Assembly (NCBI RefSeq): GCF_016125575.1
Contig: NZ_WGLM01000004.1
Span: 870,501 to 934,500, forward strand
Length of the DNA: 64,000 nt
Source of the DNA: Limimaricola sp.
GTDB lineage: Bacteria > Pseudomonadota > Alphaproteobacteria > Rhodobacterales > Rhodobacteraceae
Reading direction: 5' to 3'
The first letter of the stretch is position 1; each line of letters starts with the position of its first letter. The notes under the pieces are model-generated. The model saw only the letters and a list, made by a program, of their open reading frames with translations, had not been told where the DNA came from and made no database searches. Both the position numbers and the translations under genes were made by a program. Positions 9,075-17,857 of this stretch are shown here, piece after piece.

Positions 9075-10730
9075 ATGGCCAAGGACAAGAAGACACCGCG
9101 CCCGAAGGCGGAAACGCCGAAAGGGTTCCGCGATTATTTCGGCGCGGAAGTGACCGAGCGTGCCGAGATGCTGGCGAAGATCGCGGCGGTCTATCATCGC
9201 TACGGCTTCGACGCGCTGGAGACGAGCGCGGTGGAAACGGTCGAGGCGCTGGGCAAGTTCCTGCCCGACGTGGACCGCCCGAACGAGGGCGTCTTTGCCT
9301 GGCAGGAATTTGACGAGAAGGACCGGGGCGACTGGCTGGCGCTGCGCTATGACCTGACCGCACCGCTGGCCCGCGTCTATGCCCAGCACCGCAACGACCT
9401 GCCCACGCCCTATCGCCGCTATGCGATGGGCCCGGTCTGGCGCAACGAGAAGCCGGGGCCGGGGCGGTTCCGCCAGTTCTATCAATGCGATGCCGATACG
9501 GTGGGGGCGGCCAGCGTGGCCGCCGATGCCGAGATCTGCGCCATGCTGGCGGATGTGTTCGAGGATCTGGGTCTGGCCGGCGATTACGTCGTCAAGGTCA
9601 ACAACCGCAAGGTGCTGAACGGGGTGATGGAGGTGGCGGGCGTGCTCGATCCCGCCGACCCGGAAAAGTTCGCGCGTGAGCGCGGCATCGTGCTGCGCGC
9701 CATCGACAAGCTGGACCGGTTGGGGGCGCAGGGCGTGCGCGCCCTTCTGGGCGAGGGCCGCAAGGACGAAAGCGGCGATTTCACCAAGGGCGCAGGGCTG
9801 TCGGACGAACAGGCCGAGGTTGTCATGGGCTTTGTAAGTGCTAACGATTTCGTTCGGAAATCGCTCTTCAATTCGATTGGCACTAGTCCGAGAGAAGCCG
9901 ATTACCTGCGACGTGGTGCAGCGGCCCAGGGCAATCGTCCCAAGAGTAGCGAGGTAACGCAGCGGGAAGATTTTGGCTCTGTCTGGAATGTATCCGTCCT
10001 TGAGCACCTTGCCGGGCTGGTTCGCGGCAGTGAGGTCGGCGGTAATGGTGTAAACGAACTCAAACAGATCGCGGAATTGTTGGAGGCGCAAGGCTACAGC
10101 TCCGATCGTATCGTCATCGACCCCTCGGTCGTGCGCGGCCTCGGTTACTACACCGGCCCGGTCTTCGAGGCGGAGCTGACCTTCGAGATCACCGACGAGG
10201 ACGGGCGGCCGCGGCAGTTCGGCTCGGTCGCGGGGGGCGGGCGTTATGACGACCTGGTGAAGCGGTTCACCGGGCAGGAAGTGCCGGCGACGGGCATTTC
10301 CATCGGGGTGGACAGGTTGCTGGCCGCGCTGCGCGCCAAGGGGCGGATCGGCGGGCAGGCGGCGACGGGGCCGGTGGTGGTGACGGTGATGGATCGCGAG
10401 CGGATGGCCGAGTACATGGGCATGGTGGCGGAGTTGCGCAGCGCGGGCATCCGCGCCGAGCTTTACCTCGGCAATCCCAAGAACTTCGGCAACCAGTTGA
10501 AATATGCCGACAAGCGCGGCAGCCCGGTGGCGGTGATCGCGGGGGCAGACGAGGCGGCGCGCGGCGTAGTGCAGATCAAGGACCTGATCCTTGGCGCCGA
10601 GATTGCCCGGAACGCCAGCCTGGAGGAATGGAAGGACCGCCCGAGCCAATACGAGGTGCCGCGCGCCGATCTGGTGGCGCGGGTGCGCGCCATCCTGGAC
10701 GGGCAGGGCAGCGACGGGCCGCGCGGATGA
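9075..10730 (+). CDS. hisS: Histidine-tRNA ligase with an atypical internal segment
   Basis: A 551-residue class II aminoacyl-tRNA synthetase that charges tRNA-His. Motif 2 is at 113-140 (VWRNE, R123), the histidine-specific [12 protein letters not shown] at 354-365, and motif 3 at about 387-415 ([20 protein letters not shown]). The start is the ATG at 9075 (MAKDKK); a TTG seven codons upstream is less likely. Two oddities occur together. The protein is about 50 residues longer than I expect for this order, and residues about 253-345 (bases 9831-10110) use codons rare in the rest of the gene (AGT, GTA, ACT, AGA, CGA) at visibly lower GC. The extra length lies near residues 254-306. The synthetase motifs on both sides are intact. 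The stop overlaps the start of hisZ. Confidence 0.95.
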   Translation: MAKDKKTPRPKAETPKGFRDYFGAEVTERAEMLAKIAAVYHRYGFDALETSAVETVEALGKFLPDVDRPNEGVFAWQEFDEKDRGDWLALRYDLTAPLARVYAQHRNDLPTPYRRYAMGPVWRNEKPGPGRFRQFYQCDADTVGAASVAADAEICAMLADVFEDLGLAGDYVVKVNNRKVLNGVMEVAGVLDPADPEKFARERGIVLRAIDKLDRLGAQGVRALLGEGRKDESGDFTKGAGLSDEQAEVVMGFVSANDFVRKSLFNSIGTSPREADYLRRGAAAQGNRPKSSEVTQREDFGSVWNVSVLEHLAGLVRGSEVGGNGVNELKQIAELLEAQGYSSDRIVIDPSVVRGLGYYTGPVFEAELTFEITDEDGRPRQFGSVAGGGRYDDLVKRFTGQEVPATGISIGVDRLLAALRAKGRIGGQAATGPVVVTVMDRERMAEYMGMVAELRSAGIRAELYLGNPKNFGNQLKYADKRGSPVAVIAGADEAARGVVQIKDLILGAEIARNASLEEWKDRPSQYEVPRADLVARVRAILDGQGSDGPRG

Positions 10731-11815
10731 CCATTTCCGCGGCTGCACGGGACGAGGCGGCGCGGCTGACAGCGCTATTTCGTGCCGCGGGCGCGGTGCC
10801 GGTCGAGGCCGACATCCTGCAGCCCGCCGACACGCTGCTGGACCTTTACGGCGAGGACATTCGCGCCCGCGCCTACGTCACCGCCGACCCGCTGCGCGGC
10901 GAGTTGATGCTGCGGCCCGACTTCACCGTGCCGGTGGTGCAGATGCACATGGAGGCGCAGGCCGAACCCGCCCGCTATACCTACGCGGGCGAGGTGTTCC
11001 GCAAGCAGGAGACCGACGAAAGCCGCCCGGTGGAATACCTGCAGGCGGGCTACGAGGTGTTCGACGGGCAGGCGCCGGCCCGCGCCGATGCCGAGGTTTT
11101 TGCCGAGATCGCCGGTGCGCTGGCCGGGCTGCCGTTGCGCGCGGCGACGGGCGATATCGGCATCCTTGCGGCGGCTGTCGGCGGGCTGGAGACGACGGCG
11201 GCGCGCAAGGCGGCGCTGGCGCGTCACATCTGGCGGCCGAAGCGGTTCCGCGCGCTTCTCGACCGGTTCTGCGGGCTGACGCCGGTGCCGCCCAGCCGGG
11301 CCGCGCTGCTGGCCGCGGCCGACCCCTTTGCCGGGGCGGGCCCCGAGATTGGCCTGCGCGGGCGCGACGAGATTGCCGCGCGGGTGGAGGCGCTGCGCGA
11401 AGATGCCGCCGCGCCGCCGTTGTCGCAGGATGAACGGGCGCGGCTTGATGCGCTGCTCTCGCTCAAGGCGCCGCTGCCGCTGGCATTGACGGCGCTGGAA
11501 GAGATCGCGGTGCGGATGCCCGCCATCGGCCCGGCTGTCGCGCGCTTTGCCGAACGGCTGGCCGCGCTGGAGGCGCGGGGCGTGGCGGTGGACCAGTTGG
11601 GCTTCGAGGGCAGTTTTGGCCGGACCGCGCTGGAATATTACGACGGGTTCGTTTTCGGCTTCATGGCCGAGGTGCGCCCCGACCTGCCCCCCGTCGCCTC
11701 GGGCGGTCGCTATGACGCGCTGACGGCTGTGCTGGGGCGCGGCCGGGCCGTGCCGGCGGTGGGCGGGGTGATCCGGCCGGAACTGGTGGTGCGGCTGCGG
11801 GGGGACGCGGCATGA
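10727..11815 (+). CDS. hisZ: ATP phosphoribosyltransferase regulatory subunit HisZ
   Basis: A 362-residue paralogue of histidyl-tRNA synthetase that has lost aminoacylation and instead binds short-form HisG to make the first histidine biosynthesis enzyme. HisS-like features remain: [14 protein letters not shown] near residue 60, [10 protein letters not shown] as a motif 2 relic, and a C-terminal [10 protein letters not shown] segment. The ATG at 10727 overlaps the hisS stop (ATGA), and its own stop overlaps hisG. The hisS-hisZ-hisG order puts the synthetase and its paralogue side by side. Confidence 0.93.
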   Translation: MTISAAARDEAARLTALFRAAGAVPVEADILQPADTLLDLYGEDIRARAYVTADPLRGELMLRPDFTVPVVQMHMEAQAEPARYTYAGEVFRKQETDESRPVEYLQAGYEVFDGQAPARADAEVFAEIAGALAGLPLRAATGDIGILAAAVGGLETTAARKAALARHIWRPKRFRALLDRFCGLTPVPPSRAALLAAADPFAGAGPEIGLRGRDEIAARVEALREDAAAPPLSQDERARLDALLSLKAPLPLALTALEEIAVRMPAIGPAVARFAERLAALEARGVAVDQLGFEGSFGRTALEYYDGFVFGFMAEVRPDLPPVASGGRYDALTAVLGRGRAVPAVGGVIRPELVVRLRGDAA

Positions 11816-12516
11816 GCGTGAAGCTGGGCGTGCCGTCCAAGGGGCGGCTGATGGAACAGTGCTTCGACTGGTTCGGGAGCCGGGGCGTGCGCCTTAGCCG
11901 GACCGGGTCGGACCGGGAATATGCCGGCGCCGTGGACGGCATCGAGGGTGTGGAACTGGTGCTGCTCAGCGCGGGCGAGATTCCGCGCGAACTGGCGGCG
12001 GGGCGCATTCACCTTGGCGTGACGGGCTCGGACCTGGTGCGCGAGAAGATCGGCAACTGGACGTTTCATTGCACGGAACTGGCGCCGATGGGCTTTGGCC
12101 ATGCCGACCTTGTCGTCGCGGTGCCGCAGGCCTGGGTCGATGTCGATACTCTGGACGATCTCGATGCGGCGGCGGCCGCGTTCCGCGCGCGCCACGGCTT
12201 TCGCCTGCGGATTGCCACGAAGTATCACCGCCTCGTGCGCGAGTTCCTGCGCGAACATGGCGTGGCCGATTACCAGCTGATCGACAGCCAGGGCGCGACC
12301 GAGGGCACGGTGAAGAACGAGACCGCCGAGGCGATCGCCGACATCACCTCGACCGGCGAGACGCTGCGCGCCAACGGCCTGAAGGTGCTGGCCGATGGCC
12401 TGATCCACGCCAGCCAGGCCACGCTTTTCGCCGCGCGCGACGCGGTCTGGAGCGAGGCCGACCGTGCGGTCCTGAACGGGCTGCGGGCGCGGCTGGGACT
12501 TGCGGCGGATGCTTGA
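11812..12516 (+). CDS. hisG: ATP phosphoribosyltransferase catalytic subunit (short form)
   Basis: A 234-residue short-form HisG that condenses ATP with PRPP to start histidine synthesis. It lacks the C-terminal regulatory domain of the long form, which agrees with hisZ immediately upstream. The start [14 protein letters not shown] and the PRPP-binding segment near residues 155-180 (LIDSQGATEGTVKNE) are characteristic. The ATG overlaps the hisZ stop (ATGA). A hairpin about 30 bp after the stop may end the transcript. Confidence 0.95.
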   Translation: MSVKLGVPSKGRLMEQCFDWFGSRGVRLSRTGSDREYAGAVDGIEGVELVLLSAGEIPRELAAGRIHLGVTGSDLVREKIGNWTFHCTELAPMGFGHADLVVAVPQAWVDVDTLDDLDAAAAAFRARHGFRLRIATKYHRLVREFLREHGVADYQLIDSQGATEGTVKNETAEAIADITSTGETLRANGLKVLADGLIHASQATLFAARDAVWSEADRAVLNGLRARLGLAADA

Positions 12517-12548
12517 AAGGCCGAGAGGCCGGGCATAGGTTGAGATAT

Positions 12549-12569
12549 GAGGCGGCAGGTCGCCGCCTC
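12549..12569 (+). terminator. Stem-loop after hisG
   Basis: A perfect 8-bp stem GAGGCGGC / GCCGCCTC (12549-12556 with 12562-12569) and a 5-base loop. There is no U-tract after it, so it may be an mRNA-stabilising hairpin and not a strict intrinsic terminator. Confidence 0.4.
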
Positions 12570-12710
12570 TGTCCAGTCGAGATCATCGCCCTGAGGCGTT
12601 TCCGTCAGGCAACCCTGATTTTCCCTGAACAGGTTATCCGCGTCCGATGTCCGGGCGCGGTTTGTCACGTCATGTCACCGGGCCCGCGGGCCCGTCTGGA
12701 GAGCGAGATC

Positions 12711-12845
12711 ATGGGAAAAGGCGACAAGCAACACGGCAACAAGGAAGCCAAGAAACCAAAGCAGGAAAAGCCGAAGGTTCTGGCGACCGCCAACACGATG
12801 GCCGGCAAGGACACCGTGCAACTCGGGTCCAAGAAGGCCAAGTAG
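12711..12845 (+). CDS. Small conserved basic protein (44 residues)
   Basis: Begins MGKGDKQHGNKEAKKPKQEK and ends LGSKKAK. It is very Lys-rich with no hydrophobic segment, so it is likely cytoplasmic and possibly nucleic-acid associated. Proteins with the same start and length occur in many alphaproteobacteria in my recollection, without an assigned function. ATG at 12711; upstream GGAGAGCGAGATC could supply the ribosome site. It stands alone between the his genes and a convergent ligase gene, and is followed 8 bp later by a strong terminator hairpin, which supports its being a separate expressed unit. Confidence 0.7.
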   Translation: MGKGDKQHGNKEAKKPKQEKPKVLATANTMAGKDTVQLGSKKAK

Positions 12846-12852
12846 ACATCGG

Positions 12853-12882
12853 CGGCAGGGCCGGGGTGGCCCGGCCCTGCCG
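12853..12882. terminator. Bidirectional terminator between convergent genes
   Basis: A perfect 13-bp stem (12853-12865 with 12870-12882, CGGCAGGGCCGGG) with a GTGG loop, placed between the small basic protein and the convergent ligase gene, whose stop is at 12888-12886. The T-tract is short on both sides. Confidence 0.7.
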
Positions 12883-12885
12883 CTT

Positions 12886-14445
12886 TCAGCCTTCGGCCCT
12901 TAGCTGATCACGCAGCAGCCGCCTCAGGATCTTGCCCGAGGCGGATTTGGGGATCGCGTCGACGAAGTCGATCCGGTGCAACTGCTTGTAATGGGCCAGT
13001 TCCCGGCCGAGATGGGCGTTGATCGCCTCGGGGTCCGGCCCGCCCTCGGCCCGCACCACGAAGGCCATCGGCAATTCGCCCGCCTCCGGGTCGGGCAGGC
13101 CCACGACGGCGGCATCGGTGATGCCGGGCATCGCCACCAGCGCGGCCTCGACCTCGGCCGGGGGCACCTGAAAGCCCTTGTACTTGATCAGTTCCTTCAG
13201 CCGGTCGACGATGAAGAGGTAGCCCTCGTCATCGACGTAGCCGATGTCGCCGGTATGCAGCCAGCCATCGGCGTCGATCGTCTCGGCGGTGGCGGCGGGG
13301 TTGTTGAGGTAGCCCGTCATCACCATCGGGCCTTTCACCCACAGCTCGCCCTCTGCACCCGGGCCCTGGTCCTGCCCGGTTTCGGGATCGACGATGCGTG
13401 CCAGCGCGTTCGGCACCAGTTTGCCCGCGCTGCCGGGCTTGTGCGCGCCGGGGTGGCTGGCATGCGAGACGGGGCTAAGCTCGGTCATGCCGTAGCCCTG
13501 CATCGACAGGCAGTTCAGCCGCGCCGCCACTGCGTTGCTCAGTTCCGCACCCAGCGGCGCCGCGCCGGAAAACACGATCTCGACCGCCGACAGGTCGAAC
13601 TGGTCGACCAGCGGATGCTTGGCCAGTGCCAGCGCCACCGGCGGCACAAGGATCATTCGGCGGCTCTTGTGGTCCTGGTTGATGCGCAGGAAAAGCTCGA
13701 GGTCGAAACGCGGCATCGTCACGCCCACGCCGCCCCCGCCCAGCCCGATATTCATCAGCACCGTCATCCCGTAGATGTGGAAGAAGGGCAGGAAGGCCGC
13801 CGTCACCTCGCCGGGGCGATAGTCGATCGCGGCGATGGTCTGGTCGACGTTCACCACCATGTTGCGATGGGTCAGCTTCACGCCCTTGGGCAGGCCTGTG
13901 GTGCCCGAGGAATAGGGCAGCACGACGATATGGCGGTCGATATCGACCGGGGCCTGCTCCATTTGCGGATCGCCCATCAGCGCGGCAAGGGGCGTGGCCC
14001 CCTCGGCCTCGCCGATCACCACGATCTCGGTCACGCCAGTGCCCTCGATCGCCTCGCGCGCGGTGTCGAGGAAAGCCGGGATCGTCACCAGCATCTCGGC
14101 CCCGGCATCGGTCAGCTGGTGGCGCACCTCATGCGCGGTATAGGTTGGGTTGATCGTCGTCACCGTACCGCCGGCCCATGCGATGGCATGGAAAACGGTG
14201 CAATATTCGGGGATGTTGGGCGCCATCAGCGCAATCGTGTGCCCCGCGCCCATGCCCCGCGCGCCCAGCCCGCCCGCCAGCCGCCGCACATGGTCCATCA
14301 CGTCTGCCGCTGTCAGGCTGCGTCCGGTCGGGCCGTCGATCAGCACGACCTCATCGGGGCGGTTTTCCAGCCCGGCAAAGACCCTCTGGGTGATGGTTTG
14401 ATCTGTCAGCGGAATATCTGGCAGCGGGCTGCGGTAGATGTGCAT
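12886..14445 (-). CDS. AMP-dependent acyl/aryl-CoA ligase (4-coumarate-CoA ligase-like)
   Basis: A 519-residue ANL-superfamily enzyme that activates a carboxylic acid with ATP and transfers it to CoA. The AMP-binding P-loop reads YSSGTTGLPKGVKLTHRN. The adenine-contact motif is QGYGMTELSPV. The hinge region is GWLHTGDIGYVDDEGYLFI followed by DRLKELIKYKGFQV. The catalytic lysine lies in PKSASGKILRR near the C-terminus. The overall layout matches 4-coumarate-CoA ligases and medium-chain acyl-CoA synthetases; the substrate cannot be told from sequence alone. ATG at 14445 is preceded by GGGAGGAAA. A long upstream in-frame extension has no ligase similarity and was excluded. Confidence 0.88.
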   Translation of the reverse strand: MHIYRSPLPDIPLTDQTITQRVFAGLENRPDEVVLIDGPTGRSLTAADVMDHVRRLAGGLGARGMGAGHTIALMAPNIPEYCTVFHAIAWAGGTVTTINPTYTAHEVRHQLTDAGAEMLVTIPAFLDTAREAIEGTGVTEIVVIGEAEGATPLAALMGDPQMEQAPVDIDRHIVVLPYSSGTTGLPKGVKLTHRNMVVNVDQTIAAIDYRPGEVTAAFLPFFHIYGMTVLMNIGLGGGGVGVTMPRFDLELFLRINQDHKSRRMILVPPVALALAKHPLVDQFDLSAVEIVFSGAAPLGAELSNAVAARLNCLSMQGYGMTELSPVSHASHPGAHKPGSAGKLVPNALARIVDPETGQDQGPGAEGELWVKGPMVMTGYLNNPAATAETIDADGWLHTGDIGYVDDEGYLFIVDRLKELIKYKGFQVPPAEVEAALVAMPGITDAAVVGLPDPEAGELPMAFVVRAEGGPDPEAINAHLGRELAHYKQLHRIDFVDAIPKSASGKILRRLLRDQLRAEG

Positions 14446-14504
14446 GATGGTTTCCTCCCGAGGTCGAACATTCCATAGCGCGCACCACCTGTCTGCCGCA
14501 AAAT

Positions 14505-14936
14505 CTACAGCACCCCGATCTCGGCCAGCGCGGCTGACAGGGCTGGGGGCAGGGCGTCTTCGTTGGCCTTGGCGCGCGTCAAGTCGCGCGGGGCTTCGTC
14601 CACGGGCAGATAGCGCCAGCCCTGAAACGGGCGGCGCAAGACCGGCGTGACGCGCACAATCGTCGGGTCCAGCACGATGGCGCAGCGGCGGATGCCGTCG
14701 CCGCCCGTCACCTCGTCCAGCCGCACGATACCTTGGCGGCACAGGATCGAGCCCTTGATCACCCAGTAGATCGAGCCGCCGTTCAGCACCTCGGCCTCGC
14801 GCGCGGGCCACATCCGCGTGACGTGGCGCGGCAGGCCGTCGGCCGTCTGCGCGCGCGGCTGTTTCTGCCAGTCGGCAAGATCGGCTACATCCTCGGTCCC
14901 GACCGAAAGCTTCACCAGATGCACGGTGTTCTTCAA
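14505..14936 (-). CDS. DUF1489 family protein
   Basis: A 143-residue protein recognisable as DUF1489 from its start (LKNTVHLVKLSVGTEDV), the central GGSIYWVIKGSILCRQ and the RPFQGWRYL segment near the end. No function is known; members are widespread in alphaproteobacteria. The first usable start is the TTG at 14936, with a GGGGTGA ribosome site. No ATG is in frame near it. It diverges from nrdJ. Confidence 0.8.
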   Translation of the reverse strand: MKNTVHLVKLSVGTEDVADLADWQKQPRAQTADGLPRHVTRMWPAREAEVLNGGSIYWVIKGSILCRQGIVRLDEVTGGDGIRRCAIVLDPTIVRVTPVLRRPFQGWRYLPVDEAPRDLTRAKANEDALPPALSAALAEIGVL

Positions 14937-15013
14937 TTGTTCACCCCATATCTTGTATGGTAAAGTAGCGCGCGTTAACGATTCTGCCAGCCCTTCCGTA
15001 CTGCCTTTTCGGT

Positions 15014-15042
15014 TTGACCGGACAGTGCGCGCAGCCTAGTCT
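15014..15042 (+). promoter_or_regulatory. Putative sigma70 promoter of nrdJ
   Basis: TTGACC at 15014-15019, a 17-bp spacer, and TAGTCT at 15037-15042, giving a leader of about 25 bases. No cobalamin riboswitch is recognisable in this short leader. Confidence 0.45.
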
Positions 15043-15072
15043 GGCTGCCTGCCCCAGCCACAGGACACCCGC

Positions 15073-17358
15073 ATGACCCGTTTTGCCGCGCCGATCGCCG
15101 AACAGATCTGGGACATGAAGTATCGGTTTCGCGCTGCCGACGGCACGCCCATCGATACGACCATCGAGGATACATGGCGCCGCATCGCCCGGTCCATGGC
15201 GGCGGTCGAAACCGATCCAGCCGCTTGGGAAGAGCGGTTCTTTGCCGCGCTGGAGGATTTCCGGTTTCTGCCTGCGGGCCGCATCACCGCCGGCGCGGGC
15301 ACAGCGCGCACGGTGACGCTGTTCAACTGCTTCGTCATGGGCACCGTCCCCGACAGCATGGGCGGCATCTTCGAGGCGCTGAAAGAAGCCGCGCTGACCA
15401 TGCAGCAGGGCGGCGGGATCGGCTATGATTTCAGCACGATCCGGCCCAAGGGCGCCGCGGTGCACGGCGTAGCCGCCGATGCCAGCGGGCCGCTCAGCTT
15501 CATGGATGTCTGGGACGCGATGTGCCGCACCATCATGTCGGCGGGCAGCCGGCGCGGCGCGATGATGGCCACCATGCGCTGCGATCACCCCGATATCGAG
15601 GCGTTCATCACCGCCAAATCCGACCCGGCCCGCCTGCGCATGTTCAACATGAGCGTGCTGGTGACAGACCCTTTCATGGCCGCGGTCAAGGCCGACGGGC
15701 CGTGGGAGTTGCGGTTTGACGGCAAGGTCTATCGCACGGTGCAGGCGCGCGAGTTGTGGGACCGGATCATGCGGTCCACCTATGAGGTGGCCGAGCCGGG
15801 GGTGATCTTCATCGACCGCATCAACGCGATGAACAACCTGAACTATTGCGAGACGATCGCGGCCACCAACCCCTGCGGCGAACAGCCCCTGCCGCCCTAC
15901 GGCGCCTGCCTGCTGGGATCGGTCAACATGGCGCGGCTGGTGGATGCCCCGTTCGGCCCCGGGGCGCGGCTGGACGAGGATGCGCTGGACGACCTTGTCG
16001 CGACCGCTGTGCGCATGATGGACAACGTCGTCGATGCCAGCGGCTTTCCCCTGCCGCAGCAGCAGGCCGAGGCGAAGGCCAAGCGCCGCATCGGGCTGGG
16101 TGTGACCGGGCTTGCCGATGCCCTGATCATGCTGGGCTTGCGCTACGGGACCGAGGCCGCGGCGACGCAGACCGAGGCGTGGATGCACCGCATCGCGCGG
16201 GCGGCCTACATGGCATCGGTTGAAATCGCGCGCGAGAAGGGGCCTTTTCCGCTTTTCGATGCCGAAAAGTTCCTGGCCTCCGGCGCGATGCAGCACATGG
16301 ATGCCGACGTACGCGCGGCCATCGCCGAACACGGCATCCGCAACGCGCTGCTGACCTCGATCGCCCCCACCGGCACGATCAGCCTATACGCCGGCAACGT
16401 CAGTTCCGGGATCGAGCCGGTTTTTGCGCATGCCTACACGCGCAAGGTGCTGCAGAAGGACGGGACGAAGACCGAGGAAGAGGTCGTCGATTACGCGGTG
16501 CAGATGTGGCGCCAGATCAAGGGTGACGAACCGCTGCCCGACCATTTCGTCAACGCCCAGACGCTGAGCCCGCTGGAGCATGTTCGCATGCAGGCGGCGG
16601 CGCAGAAATGGGTGGATTCGTCCATCTCCAAGACCATCAACTGTCCCGAAGACATCTCCTTCGAAGATTTCAAGGACGTGTACATGGCCGCGTGGGACCA
16701 GGGCTGCAAAGGCTGCACCACCTACCGGCCGAATGACGTGACGGGGAGCGTGTTGAGCGTCAGCGAGAAACCGGCGGAAGCGGCCCCTGCCGCACAGCCG
16801 GTCAAGACGCCCGTGGCGCACGACGACAGCGTCATCTACATGACCGAACCGCTCGACCGGCCGCAGGAGCTTGAGGGGACCACCTACAAGCTGAAGTGGC
16901 CCGACAGCGAACACGCCATCTACATCACCATCAACGACCTGATCGTGAACGGCCAGCGCCGGCCCTTCGAGGTGTTCATCAACTCCAAGAACATGGAGCA
17001 TTTCGCCTGGACGGTCGCCCTGACGCGGATGATCAGCGCGGTCTTCCGGCGCGGTGGCGACGTGTCCTTTGTCGTGGAAGAGCTCAAGGCAGTGTTCGAT
17101 CCGCGCGGCGGCGCGTGGATGGAAGGGCGCTACATTCCCTCGATCCTCGCCGCGATCGGTGGCGTGATCGAGAAGCACATGATCCAGATCGGCTTTATCG
17201 CGGGCGAGGGGATGGCCCTGAAATCAGACCCGAAGGCCGAGGTTGTGACGCTGCCCGGCAAGCGCGGCAAGGCCTGCGCCAGCTGCGGCAGCTATGACCT
17301 GCACATGGTCGAAGGCTGCGCCACATGCGGCAATTGCGGCTATTCCAAGTGCGGCTGA
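15073..17358 (+). CDS. nrdJ: Adenosylcobalamin-dependent class II ribonucleotide reductase
   Basis: A 761-residue enzyme that makes deoxyribonucleotides using B12, with or without oxygen. The active site reads NPCGEQPLP, with N266, C268 (site of the thiyl radical) and E270. The GGGIGYDFSTIRP loop at 113-125 and the TGTISLYAGNVSSGIEP phosphate-binding region are typical. The C-terminus carries a Cys-rich tail (CASCGSY, CATCGNCGYSKCG) that can shuttle electrons to the active site. There is no N-terminal ATP-cone. It is a monocistronic gene behind a short leader. Its last 19 bases overlap the 3' end of the convergent marR gene. Confidence 0.96.
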   Translation: MTRFAAPIAEQIWDMKYRFRAADGTPIDTTIEDTWRRIARSMAAVETDPAAWEERFFAALEDFRFLPAGRITAGAGTARTVTLFNCFVMGTVPDSMGGIFEALKEAALTMQQGGGIGYDFSTIRPKGAAVHGVAADASGPLSFMDVWDAMCRTIMSAGSRRGAMMATMRCDHPDIEAFITAKSDPARLRMFNMSVLVTDPFMAAVKADGPWELRFDGKVYRTVQARELWDRIMRSTYEVAEPGVIFIDRINAMNNLNYCETIAATNPCGEQPLPPYGACLLGSVNMARLVDAPFGPGARLDEDALDDLVATAVRMMDNVVDASGFPLPQQQAEAKAKRRIGLGVTGLADALIMLGLRYGTEAAATQTEAWMHRIARAAYMASVEIAREKGPFPLFDAEKFLASGAMQHMDADVRAAIAEHGIRNALLTSIAPTGTISLYAGNVSSGIEPVFAHAYTRKVLQKDGTKTEEEVVDYAVQMWRQIKGDEPLPDHFVNAQTLSPLEHVRMQAAAQKWVDSSISKTINCPEDISFEDFKDVYMAAWDQGCKGCTTYRPNDVTGSVLSVSEKPAEAAPAAQPVKTPVAHDDSVIYMTEPLDRPQELEGTTYKLKWPDSEHAIYITINDLIVNGQRRPFEVFINSKNMEHFAWTVALTRMISAVFRRGGDVSFVVEELKAVFDPRGGAWMEGRYIPSILAAIGGVIEKHMIQIGFIAGEGMALKSDPKAEVVTLPGKRGKACASCGSYDLHMVEGCATCGNCGYSKCG

Positions 17359-17783
17359 ACGGCCAGTTGATTGGCTATCTCGGTCGCCTCTGCCATTGCG
17401 GTCAGGAAACGGGTCACGGCCTTGCGTTCGTCCTTGGTCATCTCGCTGGCCAGCCGGGCCAAAGCGGTGCGTAGCGGCTCCTCGGCGGTGTCGATCAGGC
17501 TGCGGGCCCCCTCGGTCGGCGCGATGTAGATCTTGCGACGGTCGGCCGGATCGGGCTGCCGCAAAACCAGCCCTCTTGTCTCCAGCCGGTCGATCAGGGC
17601 GGTGACGCCGGCGCGGGTCAGGCCGACACGTCGTGCCAACTCGCCCGAGGCGCAGGGCGCGTCCAGCACCTGCACCAGCGCCCGCCGCTCCACTGGGCTG
17701 AGCCCCTGAGCCGCGCATGTTGCCGCATCAAGGGCCTCGGCCGCGCGGCGCCAGCCCGCATACGCGGTCTCGAGCTTGGACAT
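17340..17783 (-). CDS. MarR family transcriptional regulator
   Basis: A 147-residue winged-helix repressor-type protein. The recognition-helix region reads ELARRVGLTRAGVTALIDRL, followed by the wing DPADRRKIYIAPT, as in MarR. ATG at 17783 (MSKLETAYAGW) is preceded by GGGAGGAG; a GTG eight codons earlier lies within that site and is not used. It lies 74 bp downstream of an MFS exporter on the same strand, so it may control that exporter in response to a toxic ligand. The effector is unknown. Confidence 0.88.
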   Translation of the reverse strand: MSKLETAYAGWRRAAEALDAATCAAQGLSPVERRALVQVLDAPCASGELARRVGLTRAGVTALIDRLETRGLVLRQPDPADRRKIYIAPTEGARSLIDTAEEPLRTALARLASEMTKDERKAVTRFLTAMAEATEIANQLAVQPHLE

Positions 17784-17857
17784 GGCGGTCTCCTCCCGAT
17801 TGTTCACGGGATGGACATATCAGCAAATCGTCCTGTCGGGAATCCGCGCCCCGGCCC

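Noticed and set aside
5067..10748. An open frame of nearly 1900 codons on the minus strand through dnaE, slyX and hisS
   Set aside because: It is antisense to well-conserved genes, has a His/Arg/Leu-rich composition without any domain, and arises because GC-rich third positions remove stops from the opposite strand.
14937..15072. Cobalamin riboswitch in front of nrdJ
   Set aside because: The leader after the putative promoter is only about 25 bases and no B12-box was seen.
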